From an uncultured Elusimicrobium sp. (lineage in GTDB: Bacteria; Elusimicrobiota; Elusimicrobia; Elusimicrobiales; Elusimicrobiaceae), in NCBI GenBank assembly GCA_946061795.1, contig CAMGSK010000038.1, positions 1-10,780 of the forward strand: a stretch of DNA of 10,780 bases, in the 5' to 3' direction. The position numbers and the translations under genes were made by a program. The notes under the pieces are model-generated. The model did not search any database, was not told where the DNA came from, and saw only the letters and a list, made by a program, of their open reading frames with translations. This document shows, one piece after another, positions 6,114 to 10,780 of the stretch; positions within the stretch are counted from its first letter, which is position 1, and each line of letters opens with the position of its first letter.

Positions 6114-8673
6114 TGTCGGCCCTCTTTTTCCACTCGCAGATAAGCTGCAGCGCGCCCATAGGGGTCAATTTATCCGGGTCGGTCATTTTGATTTCCTGCA
6201 CGATGGGCGCAGAAAACAAATCTTTCACCGGGTCTTTTTCTCTGGCGGAAATTTTTGTTCCTTTTTTCGATTCCAAATCTTTTAGCACCTTGCGCGCGCG
6301 CACGGTGACGGCGGCGGGCAATCCGGCTATTTCCGCCACGTGTATGCCGTAAGACTGGTCCGCCGCGCCGGGCAGAATTTGGTACAGAAAAGCCAGCTTG
6401 CTTTGGCCGGACGCGTCCTGGTACTCTTTGGCTTCCACGTGGTAATTTTTTACGCTCGGGTATTTGTTTTCCAAATCCACCAATTCAAAATAATGGGTGG
6501 CGAAAAGCACTTTCGCTCCGCCTTTGGGTTTATACAGATACTCCACAATCGCCCACGCGATGGAAATGCCGTCAAAGGTGGACGTTCCGCGGCCGACTTC
6601 GTCCAGCAGTACCAGACTGCGCGGCGTTTGGGAGGCTAAAATATGCGCCGTTTCGTTCATTTCCACCATAAAGGTGGAATTGCCCCGCTGCAGCGCGTCA
6701 TGCGCGCCGATGCGGGTCATAATCTTGTCCACCAGGCCGATTTGCGCTTCTTTGGCCGGAACAAAAGAACCGATTTGCGCCATAATCACCATCAGCGCGG
6801 TTTGCTTGAGAAAAACGCTTTTCCCTCCCATATTGGGGCCGGTAATAAGCATCAGCTGAGTGTTCACGCCGTCCAAATCCAAATCATTGGGCACAAACGC
6901 GCCGGGAGGAAGCAGGGTTTCCACAATGGGATGACGTCCGGCTTTATAACTCAGCGTCGTAGAATCGCTGACATTGGGGCGGACGTAGCGGTGCTTCATG
7001 GCCGCCAAAGCCAAAGACAAATACACGTCCAGCTCCGCCGTCACCCGGGCGAATTCTTTTAAAGCGCCGGCCTGTCCGGCCGCAGTTTTGCGCACCTGGT
7101 CAAACAAAGCGCTTTCCAAACGCAAAATCTTTCCGTCCGCATTCAAAATTTTGTTTTCCAGCGTCTTGAGTTCTTCCGTAATAAAACGTTCGGCGTTGGT
7201 CAGCGTTTGCTTACGGGTATAATTGTAGGGCACCTTTTCCACTTGGCTTTTCGTCACTTCCAAGTAATAGCCATAAACGGAATTATAGCCCGCTTTCATA
7301 TTGGAGATGCCCGTCCGTTCCCGCTCGCGGCGGCACAGATCCTCCAGCGCCGCGCCGCTGCCGCTGCGCAGGGAGCGCAGTTCATCCAATTCGGCGTTAT
7401 ATCCGGCGCGGATGATATTGCCGTCTCCTATACGAAGAGGAGGTTCTTCGTTGACCGCCTCATAAAGCAGCCGGGAGATATCCTGCGCGGCGGGATAAAC
7501 GGCGTCAAACTGTTTTTGCAGCCGCGGGGACACGGCCGGGCCGTATTTCTCCAGCCAGCGACCCAGCGGCTGGGCGTTTAAAAGGGACTGACGCAGACCG
7601 CCCAAATCCCGCGGGGAAGCGTTGCCCGCCGCCACGCGCGACATAATGCGCTCCACGTCAGAAAGGTTCTGCAAAAGCGCCGTCAAAGACGCCAACGCTT
7701 CTTGGTTCTTTATCAGCCCTTCCACGCTGTCTTGGCGGGTGCGTATTTCGTCCACGGACAAAGACGGATGTAAAATCCATTCGCGCAGCAAGCGGCTGCC
7801 GGCGGCCGTTTTGGCGTGATCCAGCAAAGCCCACAAACTGCCCGCGCGGCCGCCTTCCTGACTGCGAACCAACTCCAGCGAGCGCACGGCGTTCTCATCT
7901 ATTTGCAAAGAGTCGGACAATTCCCGGTAAGAAGGGACCAAACTGTCTCGGACTCCCGGTTCTGTTCCGGCCACATAACGCATGATTTGCAACGCCGCGG
8001 ACAAAGCCAGCTCTTTGCCTTTCCACAAAGACAACGCGGGCCAGGAAGCGGGAAGAGAAAAATCTCCGTCAAATTCCGCCACTTCCGTCAGCGGCAGGTG
8101 GGCGGGCAGCACAATTTTGCGCGTCAGAACGGCCAAACTTTCCGCCTCCGCCACGATTTCCGCCGGGTTGACGGAAGCCAGCGCGGCGGCCAAATTGGTT
8201 AAATTGGGGTCGTCCAAATGCCGGGAAACCCAGAACAGCCCCGTGGACACATCCACGCACGCCAGCCCCCACCCGCCGCGCACAATACGCAGACACACCA
8301 AAAAGTTGGACTGGTTGGCGTCCAGCATGTTCTCTTCCATTACGGTGCCGGGGGTGATGACGCGGATGACTTTGCGCTCAAAAAGCTTGCCTTTGCCTTC
8401 CGGGCCGGAACCGACCTGCTCGCAAATGCCTATTTTTTTGCCCGCTTTGAGCAAACGGCCTATATAAGAAGACGAGGAATGAAAGGGAATGCCGCACATG
8501 GGGATGCCGTGCCGCTGGGTCAGGGTCAGGCCCAAAAGCGCGCTGACTTCGCGCGCCTGCTCGTCAAACATCTCATAAAAATCGCCTAGTCGGAAAAATA
8601 AAATAATACCGGGATATTGATTTTTGATATCGTAATATTGCTTCATTAAAGGGGTGTTGTAGCTGTTTTGCAT
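6106..8673 (-). CDS. mutS: DNA mismatch repair protein MutS
   Basis: 855 residues, the standard length of MutS1, which binds mismatches and small loops in DNA and recruits MutL using ATP. The mismatch-wedging Phe-X-Glu motif is in GDFYEMF (Phe32, Glu34). The C-terminal ABC-type ATPase has Walker A GPNMGGKS (612-619), Walker B LVLLDEVGRGTSTFDG (Asp691, Glu692) and the ATHYFEL histidine (His727). The start is the ATG that gives the normal family N-terminus (TPLMKQYYDIK). No Shine-Dalgarno sequence precedes it; an extended -10 box ends 6 nt upstream, so a leaderless mRNA is likely. It is the first gene of the mutS-mutL operon. Confidence 0.97.
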   Translation of the reverse strand: MQNSYNTPLMKQYYDIKNQYPGIILFFRLGDFYEMFDEQAREVSALLGLTLTQRHGIPMCGIPFHSSSSYIGRLLKAGKKIGICEQVGSGPEGKGKLFERKVIRVITPGTVMEENMLDANQSNFLVCLRIVRGGWGLACVDVSTGLFWVSRHLDDPNLTNLAAALASVNPAEIVAEAESLAVLTRKIVLPAHLPLTEVAEFDGDFSLPASWPALSLWKGKELALSAALQIMRYVAGTEPGVRDSLVPSYRELSDSLQIDENAVRSLELVRSQEGGRAGSLWALLDHAKTAAGSRLLREWILHPSLSVDEIRTRQDSVEGLIKNQEALASLTALLQNLSDVERIMSRVAAGNASPRDLGGLRQSLLNAQPLGRWLEKYGPAVSPRLQKQFDAVYPAAQDISRLLYEAVNEEPPLRIGDGNIIRAGYNAELDELRSLRSGSGAALEDLCRRERERTGISNMKAGYNSVYGYYLEVTKSQVEKVPYNYTRKQTLTNAERFITEELKTLENKILNADGKILRLESALFDQVRKTAAGQAGALKEFARVTAELDVYLSLALAAMKHRYVRPNVSDSTTLSYKAGRHPIVETLLPPGAFVPNDLDLDGVNTQLMLITGPNMGGKSVFLKQTALMVIMAQIGSFVPAKEAQIGLVDKIMTRIGAHDALQRGNSTFMVEMNETAHILASQTPRSLVLLDEVGRGTSTFDGISIAWAIVEYLYKPKGGAKVLFATHYFELVDLENKYPSVKNYHVEAKEYQDASGQSKLAFLYQILPGAADQSYGIHVAEIAGLPAAVTVRARKVLKDLESKKGTKISAREKDPVKDLFSAPIVQEIKMTDPDKLTPMGALQLICEWKKRADNE

Positions 8674-8679
8674 AAGCCT

Positions 8680-8688
8680 ATTTTATCA
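8680..8688 (-). promoter_or_regulatory. Extended -10 promoter of mutS, predicted leaderless
   Basis: On the minus strand TG, A, TAAAAT (8685-8680) ends 6 nt before the mutS ATG at 8673. The surrounding block CAAAATTGATAAAATA differs at one base of 16 from the block before the acetyltransferase gene. The -35 position holds a C-rich tract, not a TTGACA-like sequence. Confidence 0.62.
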
Positions 8689-8878
8689 ATTTTGGGGTGT
8701 GGGGAGGGAGGTTTTTAATCTTTATAAATTTTTACGCAGAAGATTCCTTTCTTCTGACGGAGAAGGAGCCTGAAAATAACTAAAACACGCTAGAATCCAA
8801 AAGCCACGGCACGGCTCATATGGCCGCTCCGGCCTCAAAGGCGCGTACGGAGATAAAAAAATACAAAAACAGGAGAAG
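8689..8878. other. Intergenic region between mutS and the tRNA promoter
   Basis: No convincing gene is seen. Next to mutS is a G-rich tract on the plus strand (8694-8711, runs of 4, 4, 3 and 2 G), then an AT-rich stretch, then a GC-rich part with the inverted repeat GGCCG-CTC-CGGCC (8822-8834). A -10-like TAGAAT at 8791-8796 has no proper -35 and no gene after it. Confidence 0.5.
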
Positions 8879-8908
8879 ATGACAGGCCGTCCTCTTTTTT
8901 GTTATAAT
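8879..8908 (+). promoter_or_regulatory. Promoter of the tRNA-Tyr gene
   Basis: ATGACA (8879-8884) and a perfect TATAAT (8903-8908) are separated by 18 bp. Transcription should begin near 8915, giving a 5' leader of about 58 nt to be removed by RNase P. Confidence 0.75.
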
Positions 8909-8972
8909 AATATTTGTTCTGAGCAGAGTCTTCCCAGAAGGGACTTATCTGCCGGAGCAAAGATTTCTGTTC

Positions 8973-9056
8973 GGTAGGGTGGCTGAGTGGTCAAAAGCAA
9001 CGGTCTGTAAAACCGTCGGGCTACGCCCTACATAGGTTCGAATCCTATCCCTACCA
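8973..9056 (+). tRNA. tRNA-Tyr, anticodon GTA
   Basis: The acceptor stem GGTAGGG (8973-8979) pairs perfectly with CCCTACC (9049-9055), with discriminator A at 9056. The anticodon stem ACGGT/ACCGT (9000-9004, 9012-9016) encloses CTGTAAA, giving anticodon GTA at 9007-9009. A long variable arm with stem GGGC/GCCC (9018-9028) is the class II form expected for bacterial tRNA-Tyr. The T arm is ATAGG-TTCGAAT-CCTAT. The CCA end is not encoded (AAAT follows), so a CCA-adding enzyme is required. Confidence 0.97.
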
Positions 9057-9062
9057 AAATTT

Positions 9063-9089
9063 AAACCGCCCCCCAAAGGGCGGTTTTTT
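9063..9089 (+). terminator. Intrinsic terminator after tRNA-Tyr
   Basis: AAACCGCCC (9063-9071), loop CCCAAA, GGGCGGTTT (9078-9086) followed by further T residues. It starts 7 nt after the tRNA, the normal position for a single-gene tRNA unit. Confidence 0.92.
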
Positions 9090-9211
9090 ATGCATACCAT
9101 GCCAGCCGGACTCCGATTCTGCCAAACACGCCCCCTAGACAAAGGTATTTTCCGCCAGCGGGCAAACAAAACAAGCAGATTTTTTGTAAGGTATTGCGGA
9201 AGATATAAAAG

Positions 9212-9239
9212 AAGACGCCCTTTCGGGGCGTCTTTTTTA
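9212..9239. terminator. Strong terminator after the secreted-protein cluster
   Basis: AAGACGCCC (9212-9220), loop TTTCG, GGGCGTCTT (9226-9234). The T-run TCTTTTTT is best on the plus strand. On the minus strand the stem is followed by CTTTTATAT and lies about 20 bp past the stop of the first secreted protein gene, so it is probably that gene's terminator and may also work as a second stop for tRNA transcription. Confidence 0.8.
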
Positions 9240-9253
9240 TATCAACAAAAGAT

Positions 9254-9742
9254 TTAATTCATCAGCAAATCCGCATCCATCGGGACAATAATCGTACGGT
9301 CCCCTTCTTCAGCCCAGCTGTTCATTACGTCTTCCGCCATTTCTTTCATTTCCGCCAAAGAGAGCAAGCCCTCCTCCGGATCTTCTTCCACATAATATTC
9401 ATGCAACAACAAAGGCAGTACGTCATGCGCCAGCTTGGCGGAGGCGTTCTTAATGCGCACATACTGGACGGAGAGACTTTCCAGAGAATAAAATAAATGT
9501 TTGTAGTAATAATCTACGTCATTGTCTGATACTTCTTCCAAGTTGCAGTATTCCGCCAGCTGGGCATGGGCCGCCGCCAAATCCGTCAGCAACAAAGAAT
9601 ATTGCGGGTAATGCTCCTGCAATTGCAGTATGTTCGTTTGAGCCGTTGCCGTTTGTTTTTTAGCCTTATCCTGCAAATCGGTGGCCGACAGCGCCGCCGG
9701 CACCAGCAACAACGCAAAAAACACCATCATTAACTTTTTCAT
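9254..9742 (-). CDS. Small secreted protein, tandem paralogue 1 (unknown family)
   Basis: 162 residues. A Sec signal peptide is clear: MKK, then a hydrophobic core to about residue 17, then LSA before Thr21, consistent with signal peptidase I cleavage; no lipobox cysteine is present. The mature protein is predicted mostly helical and acidic towards the C-terminus. It shares with its two upstream neighbours a block built as Lys-x-Ala, Leu-Ala, then LL and a Tyr-Tyr-containing EYYVEED (115-121), then SLAEM and AEDVM (136-140), and an ending D-x-DLL. AGGAG lies 6 nt before the ATG. I do not recognise the family, so no function is offered beyond export to the periplasm or outside. It is separated from paralogue 2 by 162 bp, so it may have its own promoter, though none is clear. 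Confidence 0.85.
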   Translation of the reverse strand: MKKLMMVFFALLLVPAALSATDLQDKAKKQTATAQTNILQLQEHYPQYSLLLTDLAAAHAQLAEYCNLEEVSDNDVDYYYKHLFYSLESLSVQYVRIKNASAKLAHDVLPLLLHEYYVEEDPEEGLLSLAEMKEMAEDVMNSWAEEGDRTIIVPMDADLLMN

Positions 9743-9880
9743 AACTCACTCCTCTGTGAATCTCTTGCTTTTATTTTGTAAGATTGCCACCAAACACCCG
9801 GGGTCTTTGGGGCTAATTTAGACCTAATTTTTCTTTAGAACATTTCCTTTCGTCCGGGCTTCCAAGCAAACAACACAAAA

Positions 9881-9896
9881 ACGCCCAGTAGCGCGT
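9881..9896 (-). terminator. Possible weak terminator after paralogue 2
   Basis: On the minus strand ACGC and GCGT (9896-9893 and 9884-9881) pair, with one further C-G pair past a mismatch, and TTTTGTGTT follows. The stem is short, so it would only partly stop transcription from paralogue 2 into paralogue 1. Confidence 0.35.
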
Positions 9897-9904
9897 CTTT
9901 TTAA

Positions 9905-10411
9905 TTACAAAACTTCTTCGGCAGGAATCTGCAGTAAATCCTCATCAATTGGGTCAAGCTCCGCTTTGGAATGGCCCCGGAAATAAAGCCACACTTTCGC
10001 CAAATCGTTAAGCTCCGAGAAACTCCAAAGCTTGCCGCAGTCTTCATTTACGTAATAACCGTTCAAGAGAGGAGCGATTTCTTTTGCCAAGGAAGAATCT
10101 GCTCTTTTTAATTCTTTATACGCCTCATTTAATCCTTCTACGCCAAAGTTCAAAGGCCGAAAATAAGCTCGGATCTCTTCTTCCGGCTCATTGGCGTCAA
10201 ACCCGCTCCACCTGCTGCGGATTTGCAGCTCCAGATATGTTTCTTTCACAGCCCGGATCTGCTCTGCGTAGGCCGGATATTCCCGCATATAGCGGTCCAA
10301 TCGCAAGACATGGCTCTTCTGGATTCGCTCCGACATTTCCTCCAAATCTCCCGCCGACAGAAAGGCCGGCATCGCCAGTAAGGCCGTTAAAACCAACACC
10401 CATTTTTTCAT
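9905..10411 (-). CDS. Small secreted protein, tandem paralogue 2 (unknown family)
   Basis: 168 residues. The signal peptide MKKWVLVLTALLAMPAFLSA closely follows that of paralogue 1, with cleavage expected before Gly21. Along the mature part the two share YP-x-Y (45-48 here), F-x-x-E-x-L, Tyr, the Ala/Leu-Ala block before PLL, then GYYVNED (118-124), an S-x-E stretch and an ending with DEDLL. Length and order of these blocks are the same, so the two are diverged duplicates. The protein is rich in Glu, Lys and Arg and likely helical. AGGAG lies 6 nt before the ATG. Only 19 bp separate it from the upstream paralogue 3 stop codon, so those two are co-transcribed. Function is unknown. Confidence 0.85.
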   Translation of the reverse strand: MKKWVLVLTALLAMPAFLSAGDLEEMSERIQKSHVLRLDRYMREYPAYAEQIRAVKETYLELQIRSRWSGFDANEPEEEIRAYFRPLNFGVEGLNEAYKELKRADSSLAKEIAPLLNGYYVNEDCGKLWSFSELNDLAKVWLYFRGHSKAELDPIDEDLLQIPAEEVL

Positions 10412-10430
10412 CGGTTTCTCCTATATAGAT

Positions 10431-10780
10431 TTACTTCTCCTGCGTATGGTTCAACATCATTAAATCCGGATGCAGTTCTATGGCAATGTCATGCCGTTCC
10501 GCCAGAACATCCTCCGCTTGCGCCAGCAGCTCCGCCAGCGTATGTCTTTTCTTGTCATAGCCGCTGTAATAACCGAAAGACAACAAATCTTTCACTGTCG
10601 CGGCAAAAGAAGCGTCATTTTTCTGCAAAACACTATATATTTCGGACATTGTCTCCAGCGCAACTTGCAGGCTGGCCGCGCTGCCAAAAGACTGAAGGTT
10701 TAACCCGGCGGCGTCTTGGATCACCTCCCTCATAGAGGTCTTTTGCACGTTCCGGTGAAAGCCGTTTGACAACCATACCA
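10431..10780 (-). CDS. Small tandem paralogue 3, 5' part beyond the window (unknown family)
   Basis: The reading frame stays open to the right edge of the window, so the start lies outside. An in-frame TTG at 10772 exists but is unlikely to be the true start: measured from the shared Tyr-Tyr block, about 50 residues present in paralogue 2 are missing, including the signal peptide. The visible 113 residues from that TTG contain the family core: a KNDAS-x-A stretch (51 onward), LLSFGYYSGYD (63-73), TLAELLAQAEDVL (78-90) and an ending HPDLMML. AEDVL matches AEDVM of paralogue 1. It ends 19 bp before paralogue 2. Whether it carries a signal peptide cannot be seen. Confidence 0.7.
   Translation of the reverse strand, partial: VWLSNGFHRNVQKTSMREVIQDAAGLNLQSFGSAASLQVALETMSEIYSVLQKNDASFAATVKDLLSFGYYSGYDKKRHTLAELLAQAEDVLAERHDIAIELHPDLMMLNHTQEK

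Noticed and set aside
8820..8882. 20-codon plus-strand frame (MAAPASKART...) between mutS and the tRNA
   Set aside because: No ribosome-binding site or leaderless promoter at the correct distance; low-complexity Lys/Arg end.
8879..8976. Frame starting at an ATG preceded by AGGAGAAG
   Set aside because: The Shine-Dalgarno-like match lies at the tRNA promoter -35 and the frame runs into the tRNA gene; no family recognised.
8945..9169. Minus-strand frame across the tRNA
   Set aside because: It is the antisense of tRNA-Tyr and its terminator; a common false call.
1..10780. CRISPR array, insertion sequence, prophage or attachment site
   Set aside because: No regular direct repeats, transposase or integrase were seen; no tRNA 3' duplication was noticed near the tRNA-Tyr gene.

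Overview
The window is a bacterial chromosome segment made mostly of housekeeping genes, dense and moderately GC-rich, with short intergenic spaces and several good intrinsic terminators. The tRNA gene does not encode its CCA end, and MutL carries the endonuclease motif found in bacteria that lack MutH; both argue against an enterobacterium-like source. Two genes encode proteins with Sec-type signal peptides. The phylum cannot be fixed from the sequence alone; an uncultivated gut lineage such as Elusimicrobiota is a low-confidence guess.

Layout. Plus strand: a maltose/galactoside O-acetyltransferase-like gene (83-649), then a two-gene operon of a D-lactate dehydrogenase-type 2-hydroxyacid dehydrogenase (722-1747) and a CysK-type cysteine synthase (1756-2682). 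A bidirectional terminator (2704-2732) separates these from the minus-strand block: trpB (3933-2746), preceded by a previously uncalled 21-residue trp leader peptide with two consecutive Trp codons and an attenuator-like hairpin (4107-4022), then mutL (6113-4236) and mutS (8673-6106), which overlap by 8 bp and are transcribed mutS to mutL. A plus-strand tRNA-Tyr(GTA) with its own promoter and terminator follows (8973-9056). The right end holds three minus-strand paralogues encoding small proteins (9742-9254, 10411-9905, and one cut by the window edge at 10431-10780); the two complete ones have signal peptides.

How it works together. MutS and MutL form the mismatch-repair core, with MutL supplying strand nicking. 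The standalone trpB looks controlled by tryptophan through ribosome-mediated attenuation. The most striking regulatory pattern is that three starts on both strands (acetyltransferase, trpL and mutS) lack a Shine-Dalgarno sequence and have an extended -10 box ending exactly 6 nt before the ATG. This predicts leaderless mRNAs beginning at or next to the start codon. The other genes with visible starts have normal ribosome-binding sites. The three tandem secreted proteins belong to a family I do not recognise.
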